A model generated the notes under the pieces. The model had not been told where the DNA came from. It did not search any database and worked only from the letters and a program-made list of their open reading frames with translations. From an uncultured Verrucomicrobia subdivision 3 bacterium (lineage in GTDB: Bacteria; Verrucomicrobiota; Verrucomicrobiae; Limisphaerales; UBA11358), in assembly GCA_903847285.1 (NCBI GenBank), contig CAINDH010000062.1, positions 1-6,351 of the forward strand: a stretch of 6,351 bases of DNA, written 5' to 3'. Every line of letters starts with the position of its first letter. The stretch's first letter is position 1. Below, piece after piece: positions 1-6,151 of this stretch. The translations under genes and the position numbers were made by a program.

Positions 1-131
1 GCGATGACGACATCCACTTCCTTCACGCCCGCGAGGTCGCGCTTAAGATCCTCGACGAGGGCCAACGCCTCAGCGACGGTCTTATTCATCTTCCAGTTAC
101 CAGCAATGATCAGTTTGCGTTCTTTGTTCAT
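1..131 (-). CDS. tpiA: Triosephosphate isomerase, N-terminal fragment (runs off window)
   Basis: Only the first 43 codons are present; the gene continues beyond the left edge. The enzyme interconverts dihydroxyacetone phosphate and glyceraldehyde 3-phosphate in the cytosol. The reading begins MNKERKLIIAGNWKMNKT, which contains the diagnostic AGNWKMN signature of the family: Asn12 and Lys14 correspond to the conserved active-site Asn and catalytic Lys of loop 1 in the TIM barrel. The ATG at 129-131 is the natural start, as the signature normally sits about 10 residues from the N-terminus. No Shine-Dalgarno sequence is visible; the preceding bases are A/T-rich. It starts 36 bp after the pgk stop on the same strand with no obvious terminator between, so co-transcription with pgk is likely. 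Identification is firm from the motif although most of the protein is unseen. Confidence 0.95.
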   Translation of the reverse strand, partial: MNKERKLIIAGNWKMNKTVAEALALVEDLKRDLAGVKEVDVVI

Positions 132-167
132 TTCAAAATTTCTTTGTGATTAAAATTATCTCTCGGA

Positions 168-1412
168 TTATTTCTCGCTCAACGCCGCCACGCCGGGCAG
201 CACTTTGCCTTCGAGGAATTCCAGCGACGCACCGCCGCCGGTCGAGGTATGGGAAACTTTCTTGTCCGCGCCAAATTTCTTCGCTGCCGTCGCCGTGTCG
301 CCGCCGCCGACGACCGTGGTCGCACCAGCTGCGGTTGCCGTAACGATGGCATCGGCCATGGACTTGGTGGCTTTCTCGAAAGCAGGAAACTCAAATACGC
401 CGGGAGGCCCGTTCCAGATGATTGTCTTGGCGCGAGCGATGACCGCCGCGAATTGCTTGGAAGATTCCGGACCTGCGTCCATGCCTTCAAGACCAGCAGG
501 AATTCCACTAGCAAGCGTCGCACTGCCGACATTTGCATCGGGGCCGAACTTGTCGCCCGTCACCCAATCCACGGGCAAATGCAACAACTTGCCTTTAGCT
601 TTCGCCTTTGCGAGCAATTCGGGAACGATCTTCGCGCCTTCTGCGTCGTAGAGCGATTTGCCGATTTCCATGTTGTCCTGAACCTTGCGGAACGTGTAGG
701 CCATGCCGCCGCCGATAATGATTTCGTCGGCTTTGTCCAAGAGGTTGTTGATAAGCTGAATCTTATCCGCAACTTTTGAGCCGCCAAGAATCGCGAGCAA
801 CGGACGTTTCGGGTGATCAAGCACCGCACCGAAGGCATCCAATTCTTTCTTCATCAAATAACCGCACGCACGTTGCGGAAGTTGCACGCCAGTCATCGAA
901 CTGTGGTCACGATGAGCCGTGCCGAACGCGTCGTTGATATAAACATCACCAAGCTTCGTCAAGCTGGCTCGGAAGGCGGCGACCTTGGCAGCATCGGCCT
1001 TGAGCTTAGTTCCGTCTTCGAGTTTCACTTTACCTTCCTCTTCGATGTGGAAGCGGAGGTTCTCCAAAAGAATCACATCACCGGGCTGAGCTTTCGCACA
1101 GGCAGCTTCCACTTCCGCGCCAACGCAGTCATTGAGAAATTGCACCGGCTTGCCGAGCAGCTTGGCCAACGCATCCGCCACGGGCTTGAGGGAAAATTTC
1201 TCGATGCGCTTGCCGTCTGGGCGACCAAGATGGCTCATGAGAATCACGGATGCACCTTTATCCAGAGCGTATTTGATGGTCGGCAACGCAGCTTCAATGC
1301 GCTTGGTGTTGGTGATCGCACCGGTGACTTTGTCCTGCGGCACGTTGAAATCCACGCGGATGAGCGCGCGTTTGCCCTTCAGTTCGACATCTTCAATAAA
1401 CAGTTTAGCCAT
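168..1412 (-). CDS. pgk: Phosphoglycerate kinase, eukaryotic-like type
   Basis: Complete 414-residue cytosolic enzyme transferring phosphate from 1,3-bisphosphoglycerate to ADP in glycolysis, reversibly in gluconeogenesis. Visible family motifs, in order: RVDFNVP (19-25), SHLGRP (60-65), LLENLRFH (115-122), [10 protein letters not shown] (159-168), [10 protein letters not shown] (208-217), IIGGGMA (232-238), WNGPPGVFE (333-341), GGGDTAT (369-375) and [14 protein letters not shown] (390-403). These give the substrate-binding N-lobe, hinge and nucleotide-binding C-lobe intact, with no missing key residue. Residues 124-155 form an EEEGK...[11 protein letters not shown] segment characteristic of eukaryotic PGKs and absent from the shorter (about 390-residue) standard bacterial form; total length also fits the eukaryotic type. 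The ATG at 1410-1412 gives a normal N-terminus but has no Shine-Dalgarno, only an A/T-rich stretch before it. It leads the pgk-tpiA unit, with a candidate promoter about 40 bp upstream. Confidence 0.98.
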   Translation of the reverse strand: MAKLFIEDVELKGKRALIRVDFNVPQDKVTGAITNTKRIEAALPTIKYALDKGASVILMSHLGRPDGKRIEKFSLKPVADALAKLLGKPVQFLNDCVGAEVEAACAKAQPGDVILLENLRFHIEEEGKVKLEDGTKLKADAAKVAAFRASLTKLGDVYINDAFGTAHRDHSSMTGVQLPQRACGYLMKKELDAFGAVLDHPKRPLLAILGGSKVADKIQLINNLLDKADEIIIGGGMAYTFRKVQDNMEIGKSLYDAEGAKIVPELLAKAKAKGKLLHLPVDWVTGDKFGPDANVGSATLASGIPAGLEGMDAGPESSKQFAAVIARAKTIIWNGPPGVFEFPAFEKATKSMADAIVTATAAGATTVVGGGDTATAAKKFGADKKVSHTSTGGGASLEFLEGKVLPGVAALSEK

Positions 1413-1453
1413 AAAATAAAAATCGCCCGTTCGCCTTGCAAACGGAGCCGTGA

Positions 1454-1481
1454 AGCCTAGCAGAGGAGAGCTACCAGTAAA
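1454..1481 (-). promoter_or_regulatory. Candidate sigma70-type promoter for pgk-tpiA
   Basis: Read on the minus strand, TTTACT (1476-1481) is followed after 16 bp by TAGGCT (1454-1459), which is preceded by TGC as in an extended -10 element. Transcription would begin near 1447, leaving a leader of roughly 35 nt before the pgk ATG. Matches to the consensus are partial (4/6 and 3/6), so this is a plausible placement and not a demonstrated promoter. Confidence 0.3.
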
Positions 1482-1701
1482 GATTTTTTCCCGTGAACAA
1501 CGGTTGTTTCAGCGGCATCGCAAGCGGAGCAGCGCACCTAAGGCTGCGAGGCCGCCCGGTTGCGGGATGGCTGGTTCGGAAACGGCGCTAGCCTAACGCT
1601 ACCGGCAAAGCGAAGTGATAACCATCGCCGCAAGAATTGAATCGCAAATATTTGCTTCGCGATGACCAGCGATTGCGAATGGCTGATGCGGCGCTTCCAA
1701 C

Positions 1702-1736
1702 AATGTTGTTTTAGCCCTTGAGCTGGGGGCAACATT
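1702..1736. other. Inverted repeat / possible hairpin before the hydrolase gene
   Basis: AATGTTG (1702-1708) is the exact reverse complement of CAACATT (1730-1736); inside the loop GCCC (1714-1717) can pair with GGGC (1727-1730). The structure ends 16 bp before the hydrolase ATG. It has no T-run on either side that would make it a classical terminator. It could be a regulatory hairpin, a binding site or a repeat remnant. Confidence 0.35.
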
Positions 1737-1752
1737 TTATACTTTGACCTTC

Positions 1753-2847
1753 ATGCTGCCAAAGCTTGGAAACATTTTCGCCGCCGGATTAATCCTGACG
1801 CTGACCGCTGATCGAGTTGCCGCCGATGCAGTCGAATCCTTGCTCACGCAAGAAATGTCCGAGCACCATGTCGTCGGCATGACCTGCCTCGTCATCCAAG
1901 ATGGCCAGACACGCACGCAGTTTTATTCCGGCAGTGCAAACCTGGAATGGCCGTCGCCCGTGGACGCACAAACCGTTTTCGAAATCGGTTCCGTCTCCAA
2001 ACAGTTCGCCGCCGCGAGTGTTTTGTTGCTGGCCGAGGACGGCAAACTTTCCGTGGATGACCATATCAGCAAGTTTTTTACGAACGCGCCCGCCGCATGG
2101 ACGAACATCACCGTGCGCCACCTGCTCTCCCACACGTCAGGCATAAAAAATTATGACGGGCTGGATGGCTTTGAAATGCGGCAACATCTCACGCAAGCGC
2201 AGTTCATTGAGCGGCTTGGCAAACAACCGCTGAATTTTGCGCCCGGCGAGAAATGGGCTTACTGCAATTCGGGTTTCAATCTGCTCGGCTACATCGTGGA
2301 GAACGTCAGCAGAAAAACTTATTGGGATTTTCTGCAACAGCGCATCTTCACGCCGCTCGCGATGACAAACACCACGCGTCGCGATCCCTGGCTAGTCATC
2401 CCTCACCGCGCGGCGGGTTATGAATTTAAGAATGGCAAATACCAAGGCCGCGATTATGACCTCACAGAATTGTTCGCCGCCGGGGCGATTGTCTCCACCG
2501 CCGACGACGTGGCGAAGTGGGACGCGGCGCTGCTGGGAACAAATTTCCTGAGCGCCACTTCACGGAAGTTGTGGTGGACGCCCGCGACGTTGAATAATGG
2601 TAAGGCTGTCAATAATCCGCGTTACGGCGAAGCAGGGAGTTATGGATTTGGATGGTTTCTTAGCTCAGTGAAAGGACACCAGAACATCGGGCATAGCGGC
2701 ATCACGAGCGGATTCTCAGCGGCAAATGAACTATTCCCGGATGACCATCTCACCATCATCATCCTTTCAAACACCGACGAAGGGGTCTTTGCTGGTAATC
2801 TCGCCAATAAAGTTGCCCGCACCCTGCTTGCTCCGGTGAAGAAATAG
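1753..2847 (+). CDS. Exported serine hydrolase, class C beta-lactamase / penicillin-binding-like family
   Basis: A 364-residue protein of the beta-lactamase/transpeptidase-like fold. The nucleophile motif SxxK is Ser80-Val-Ser-Lys83 inside FEIGSVSKQF, the second motif YxN is Tyr170-Cys-Asn172, and the third is His314-Ser-Gly316 (GHSG), the usual substitute for KTG in esterase and D-aminopeptidase-like members. HLLSHTSGI (123-131) and the FAPGEKWAYCNSGFNLLG stretch (162-179) are typical of the family. Residues 1-26 look like a Sec signal peptide with a hydrophobic core (8-19) and a likely cut near Ala24-Asp-Ala26, so it probably acts outside the inner membrane on peptides or esters; true beta-lactamase activity cannot be assumed. 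The ATG at 1753 is preferred over an in-frame TTG at 1744. No Shine-Dalgarno is seen, but TATACT at 1738-1743 could be a -10 element giving an almost leaderless message. It converges on the methyltransferase gene. Confidence 0.9.
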   Translation: MLPKLGNIFAAGLILTLTADRVAADAVESLLTQEMSEHHVVGMTCLVIQDGQTRTQFYSGSANLEWPSPVDAQTVFEIGSVSKQFAAASVLLLAEDGKLSVDDHISKFFTNAPAAWTNITVRHLLSHTSGIKNYDGLDGFEMRQHLTQAQFIERLGKQPLNFAPGEKWAYCNSGFNLLGYIVENVSRKTYWDFLQQRIFTPLAMTNTTRRDPWLVIPHRAAGYEFKNGKYQGRDYDLTELFAAGAIVSTADDVAKWDAALLGTNFLSATSRKLWWTPATLNNGKAVNNPRYGEAGSYGFGWFLSSVKGHQNIGHSGITSGFSAANELFPDDHLTIIILSNTDEGVFAGNLANKVARTLLAPVKK

Positions 2848-2867
2848 CCAATCCCTACTCGCTTCCG

Positions 2868-3932
2868 CTAAGCCATCTTCTGCGCGGAGAAAACCGAACC
2901 CTTTTCTATCGGCTGCAGATCGGTTCGTTGTATTTTTCCCAACCCCGCGTCGCGTATCCAAGCCGTGATCCGTTCCGCGGTGTGCGTGTGCGTGCCGGTC
3001 TCGGTCAGCAACGTGAGATCGAACGCCGCCGCCAGCGCTGTGGTTGGTGAGACTTCAGCGCTGGCAACTTCGCGGACGTATTCATACACGAACAATCTTC
3101 CGCTGGGATTCAACGCCGCCGCCAGCTTCTGGATGATGCGTGCGTTGTCCGCATCCGTCTGGTTGTGCGCCACGAGAAAATAGGTGATGACGTCGAACGT
3201 GCCTTCGGGCGTGTCGGTGACGATGTTGCCTTCGATGCAATGAAGTCGTTCGGATAACCCCCAACTCGTAATCAAACTGCGGGTGTTCGTCAGCGACACC
3301 GGCAGATCGTAAATCACCGCGCGCAGTTCTGGCGAACGCCGACAGAAAGCCGCCGCGTGCAAGCCGTGCGAACCACCAACATCCAACAATGTCCGTGCGC
3401 CAGCGGGCAGTTCCACCGCGCGTTGGACATCGTCCAGCACACTGGCTGCGTAATCTTTCATATACGCCGCGAAGGCTGGGCCCATGCCGGGATTTTTTTG
3501 CATCAGCTCCCACAGCACCGTCTTGGGCTGGCCATGCACCACCGCCTCGCGCAGGCCGGACATGATCTGCCATGCTTGCGCAAACCAACGCAGTCCGCTG
3601 TTCAAATCCTGCGCTCCCGTTTGCGCCAACCACGCCTGTGCGTGCGGACTGTTGCGAAATTTATTTTTGGACGTGAGTTCCAAATAACCCGTCTGCACCA
3701 GCACCGCGCAAAGTTTATCCGTGCCGTTCACTGAAGCGCCGATGCGCGCCGCCAAGGCTTCCAACGGCAACGCCCCCTGCCCTAGCGCAACAAACACACC
3801 CAGCTCACCCGCCGTAATGAGTGCCGCGCTCGACATCATGGGCCAATAGACATCCAGGGCGAGCGACGGCGCGTGGCTGACAGAATCTTTCATGCGCGCA
3901 ATTTCGCACGCAGTTTTCGGTTCGGCAATCAT
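2868..3932 (-). CDS. SAM-dependent O-methyltransferase (acetylserotonin/CrtF-like, Methyltransf_2 type)
   Basis: A 354-residue cytosolic protein with two parts. Residues about 25-100 resemble the N-terminal dimerisation/winged-helix domain of this family (helical YWPMMSSAALITAGELGVF, then a DKLCAVLVQTGYLE segment). Residues about 150-354 form the Rossmann-fold methyltransferase: motif I LLDVGGSHG (182-190) binds S-adenosylmethionine, YDLP (208-211) carries the ribose-binding acidic residue, and FVYEYV (281-286) closes the core. His256 in AHNQTDAD aligns with the catalytic His of the HDWSDE motif in plant O-methyltransferases, although the flanking residues differ. The expected activity is methylation of a hydroxyl on a small molecule, but the substrate cannot be told. 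The ATG at 3930-3932 is chosen; a GTG six bases upstream is equally in frame. It begins 27 bp after the membrane-protein gene on the same strand, implying one transcript. No biosynthetic partner enzyme is nearby. Confidence 0.88.
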   Translation of the reverse strand: MIAEPKTACEIARMKDSVSHAPSLALDVYWPMMSSAALITAGELGVFVALGQGALPLEALAARIGASVNGTDKLCAVLVQTGYLELTSKNKFRNSPHAQAWLAQTGAQDLNSGLRWFAQAWQIMSGLREAVVHGQPKTVLWELMQKNPGMGPAFAAYMKDYAASVLDDVQRAVELPAGARTLLDVGGSHGLHAAAFCRRSPELRAVIYDLPVSLTNTRSLITSWGLSERLHCIEGNIVTDTPEGTFDVITYFLVAHNQTDADNARIIQKLAAALNPSGRLFVYEYVREVASAEVSPTTALAAAFDLTLLTETGTHTHTAERITAWIRDAGLGKIQRTDLQPIEKGSVFSAQKMA

Positions 3933-3959
3933 CGTCACATTTTTATGCCAGGCATTAAG

Positions 3960-5693
3960 TCATCGATCCAAGAACAACCATTCCTGCGGCCGATTAGCGG
4001 TGACCAGCTCCATTCCCACGGTGGACAAGAACTGATTATTAAAATCCAAATCGGTGGAACGCCCATTCACCCAGCGAGCCGGGACTTCCCCGATTGATTT
4101 GTCGTAGCGATTGGTCGCGCCGGTTTCGTTGATCACGGGCCGGCCAAAATAATTTTCCAGCGAGCTGATGAATTCGGGGATGGACTCGCTGCGGGCAAAA
4201 TCTTTTGTGGCCTTGGTTTCCAACATCCTCAGGTCTTTGGCGCGGAGCACCAGCACATCGCTGTCGCGCGACGCCAAATGCCACGTCAGGCCATACTCCT
4301 GCCAGAGGAATTGTTTCGCGGCGGCTGACAGAGTTTCCTTAGGTTGATTCGTCACGGTGCAAATCACGTCGTAACAGTTCGTCCAGTGGCCGTGTGTCCA
4401 CGCCTCGGGAAATTCTGTATGGGTGTAATCCTTGCCGTAAGCCAGCGCTACTAGTTCGGAGAAGCTGATGTTCAGGTTCGCCAAACGTCCATCCAGCCAG
4501 CCGTAGTGCATGCCGATGCCGTTGGTAGGATTGAAAGCATAATGACTTTCCCGCACCACTAACACCGCCGGCGCGGCCTGGAGCTGCTTGCGATATCTGT
4601 CGGAACGGCGGCGGTTAAGTTGTATCCAGAACGCGTCGTCAATCGGCGTGGAGACGAAAGGCGGTCCGGCGGGCGGACGCACCGAAGATGTTTTTTTAAG
4701 GGCGGGCCAAAACATCACCGCCACGATCAACAAAACGATCACCACCAATCCCAGTTTGATTTTCGTCCGGTAAGGAGCCAACGAAGAAATCGACAATAAC
4801 TTGTAAATCAAACCCACCACGATGATCACGTCCACGAGAATCGTGAAAATAGCAAACGGCCAACGCACATTTGCCGTGTGCGTGGCGATAAATGAACCAC
4901 TCACCGTGCCCGTGCGGTCGCCTACCCCAAAGGAAACCCAATGGAACACCGCCATGAATGGAATCATCACGAACCACGTCGCGATCTTGGAATAAACTTT
5001 ATTCTCCAAGCGTTGCAACAGTATCAGCACCCCGGCAAAGCCAAACGCCGCTCCCACCGCCCACATGATCCAGCGCGGTATGCCGTCATTTGGCGTCACG
5101 AAAGTAAGACCGATGCCCGCCAACAGAAAGATCACGCCCATCAAGACCGGCGGTTTATCCATCGTCACACTGCCGTCCGGTTGCGGATGAATTCCCGACG
5201 GCGGAGCTCCCGGCAGTTCCGCCCGCGCTGCTGCCCGGGAGATTTGCAGAAACATTAGCCCGAACAATGCGAAGGCCGTTCCCACGCCAAAACAAATCCA
5301 AGTCCCGCCGTGGATGCCCGTTTCCAGCACCGCCTCGGACGCGTCTGCAGGCGAATAATGCACGACGACTTGCTTGCCTACGGGATAACGACTGAGGATG
5401 CCTTGCGCGTAGCTGGTTGAAGACGACATCGATCCGATCGCTAATTTCTCACCCAAATATTTTTCACCCGCCACGCGATACTCGTAAGTGATCGCCGCCG
5501 AGTAAGTCGTGCCCCCTTTGCTCCCCGAATGCGACTTCATCTCCGCCGTCAAGACCACCCCGTCCGTCACCGGCCACTGTTCCGAGCGCAGACTTTTAAT
5601 GAGCATCCAAACGCCCGACCCCGCCGCCACCAGACCGATGACGATGAACAGCGAGCAGAAGATTTGCATGCCGCGACCCGATACTTTTGCCAT
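3960..5693 (-). CDS. Multi-pass membrane protein: DUF3592-like N-part fused to DUF3738/TIGR03435-like C-part
   Basis: A 577-residue protein of unknown function. Residues 1-9 are basic, followed by a membrane helix (10-33), a globular segment (34-128; WPVTDGVVL, YEYRVAGEKYLGE, YPVGKQVVVHYSP) and a second helix (130-151): the usual two-helix layout of DUF3592. Five more hydrophobic segments follow (about 183-200, 207-226, 238-256, 278-300, 311-330). After a Pro-rich linker (339-350) the C-terminal 200 residues resemble DUF3738 (soil-associated TIGR03435): LNISFSELVALAYG (407-420), YDVICTV (441-447), FLWQEYGLTWHLASRDSDVLVLRAKD (start 462) and FGRPVINETGATNRYD (516-531), ending in EWLFLDR. With seven helices and a cytoplasmic N-terminus the C-domain would face the periplasm (inference). 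The start ATG at 5691-5693 follows an in-frame stop closely and has no Shine-Dalgarno. It is the first gene of a likely operon with the methyltransferase and lies downstream of the palindromic array. Confidence 0.85.
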   Translation of the reverse strand: MAKVSGRGMQIFCSLFIVIGLVAAGSGVWMLIKSLRSEQWPVTDGVVLTAEMKSHSGSKGGTTYSAAITYEYRVAGEKYLGEKLAIGSMSSSTSYAQGILSRYPVGKQVVVHYSPADASEAVLETGIHGGTWICFGVGTAFALFGLMFLQISRAAARAELPGAPPSGIHPQPDGSVTMDKPPVLMGVIFLLAGIGLTFVTPNDGIPRWIMWAVGAAFGFAGVLILLQRLENKVYSKIATWFVMIPFMAVFHWVSFGVGDRTGTVSGSFIATHTANVRWPFAIFTILVDVIIVVGLIYKLLSISSLAPYRTKIKLGLVVIVLLIVAVMFWPALKKTSSVRPPAGPPFVSTPIDDAFWIQLNRRRSDRYRKQLQAAPAVLVVRESHYAFNPTNGIGMHYGWLDGRLANLNISFSELVALAYGKDYTHTEFPEAWTHGHWTNCYDVICTVTNQPKETLSAAAKQFLWQEYGLTWHLASRDSDVLVLRAKDLRMLETKATKDFARSESIPEFISSLENYFGRPVINETGATNRYDKSIGEVPARWVNGRSTDLDFNNQFLSTVGMELVTANRPQEWLFLDR

Positions 5694-5869
5694 GGGAAAA
5701 GTCTAATAATGCATGACCAGTTCCGGCCATGATAATTTAGGGCAAATTTGGGAACCCCACTCATCCCCAAATAGCTGCGCCGCGCATCGCTTATGAACCG
5801 TGAAATTTCAGACTTGAACCGGCGTTTTCACACCTGCAGCCGACCAGTTCCCATGAGAACGGTCGTAAC
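5694..5869. other. Non-coding region upstream of the membrane-protein operon
   Basis: This stretch should hold the promoter of the minus-strand operon, but no convincing -35/-10 pair was found. It contains a partial dyad CATG...CATG (5712-5731), an inverted repeat TTTGGG (5747-5752) / CCCAAA (5766-5771), and a 10-bp direct repeat GACCAGTTCC at 5715-5724 and 5842-5851. No coding sequence is credible here. Confidence 0.45.
5841..5865. other. Bulged hairpin next to the palindromic array
   Basis: CGACCaGTTC (5841-5850) pairs with GAACGGTCG (5857-5865): nine base pairs with one bulged A and a 6-nt loop. It shares GACCAGTTCC with a site at 5715-5724 near the start of the membrane-protein gene, which also sits in a partial dyad. 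It could be a protein-binding site or a structured element; there is no T-run to suggest a terminator. Confidence 0.4.
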
Positions 5870-6135
5870 CCACATGTGGATTGCCATTTTCTTTAAATGA
5901 ACTGAGACAATCCATATATGGAAAACGAAAAAGTATCTATAGATTGGCCTTTTCTTTATGTGAACTGAAGCAATCCATATAAAGAAAACCCTAATCTATA
6001 TATAGAAAACCAAAAACCATATAAAGAATGCCGTAATGTATATATGGATTGCCCTTTTCTTTATATAGATTGAAGCAATGTATATATGGAAAATGAAAAT
6101 GTTTATATGGATTGGAACAATCCATATAAAGAAAA
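5870..6135. repeat. AT-rich array of palindromic repeat units (about 63 bp each)
   Basis: Units start near 5878, 5940, 6003, 6046 and 6109. Each complete unit carries a palindrome related to TTTTCTTTATATGGATTG, a 3-nt loop, then its reverse complement. Arms are 5887-5904/5908-5925 (13 of 18 positions complementary), 5950-5967/5971-5988 (15 of 18), 6055-6072/6076-6093 (15 of 18) and 6102-6114/6118-6130 (13 of 13). Loops are AGA, AAG, AAG and GAA. The third unit is only about 43 bp and lacks the left arm. Smaller dyads sit between the hairpins: CCACATGTGG (5870-5879), ATCTATAGAT (5935-5944) and TCTATATATAGA (5995-6006). GC is about 30% in a typical unit, far below the flanking genes. It may be a decayed mobile repeat, a binding-site array or a structured RNA; I do not recognise the family. 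Confidence 0.85.
6102..6130. repeat. Perfect 13-bp hairpin closing the array
   Basis: TTTATATGGATTG (6102-6114) and CAATCCATATAAA (6118-6130) are exact reverse complements around the 3-nt loop GAA. It is the only array hairpin without a mismatch, though shorter than the 18-bp arms of the others; the right arm continues as GAAAA to 6135, keeping the unit consensus. It is either the youngest copy or the one under selection. Confidence 0.8.
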
Positions 6136-6151
6136 CCATTTCCCCGACATG

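Larger units (their letters stand above)
1413..1743. other. Divergent intergenic region, no gene seen
   Basis: This stretch separates the divergently transcribed pgk and serine hydrolase genes and must hold both promoters. I see no convincing coding sequence. It contains several short dyads: AACAA/TTGTT with a 3-bp centre (1496-1508), CGCACCT paired with AGGcTGCG (1533-1548), the perfect palindrome GCAAATATTTGC (1644-1655), and the inverted repeat described separately at 1702-1736. The middle part (about 1510-1620) has the look of a decayed dispersed repeat, but a single copy cannot prove this. Confidence 0.5.

Noticed and set aside
813..1460. 215-codon plus-strand frame antisense to pgk
   Set aside because: It is a shadow of a complete, motif-rich pgk on the other strand.
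1538..1735. 65-codon minus-strand open frame between pgk and the hydrolase
   Set aside because: Arg- and Pro-rich low-quality peptide over repeat-like sequence, with no family features.
1744..1752. TTG start for the serine hydrolase
   Set aside because: It adds only three residues; the ATG at 1753 gives a cleaner signal peptide and neither has a Shine-Dalgarno.
1753..2847. Antibiotic-resistance beta-lactamase
   Set aside because: The fold family and the SxxK and YxN motifs fit, but the HSG third motif and general sequence are those of the broad esterase/peptidase group, so resistance cannot be claimed.
3933..3938. GTG start for the methyltransferase
   Set aside because: It adds two residues; the ATG at 3930-3932 is the commoner codon. 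The choice does not affect the function.
5870..6135. CRISPR array
   Set aside because: The whole unit is repeated, including the part between palindromes; there are no unique spacers, repeats are degenerate, and no cas gene is present.
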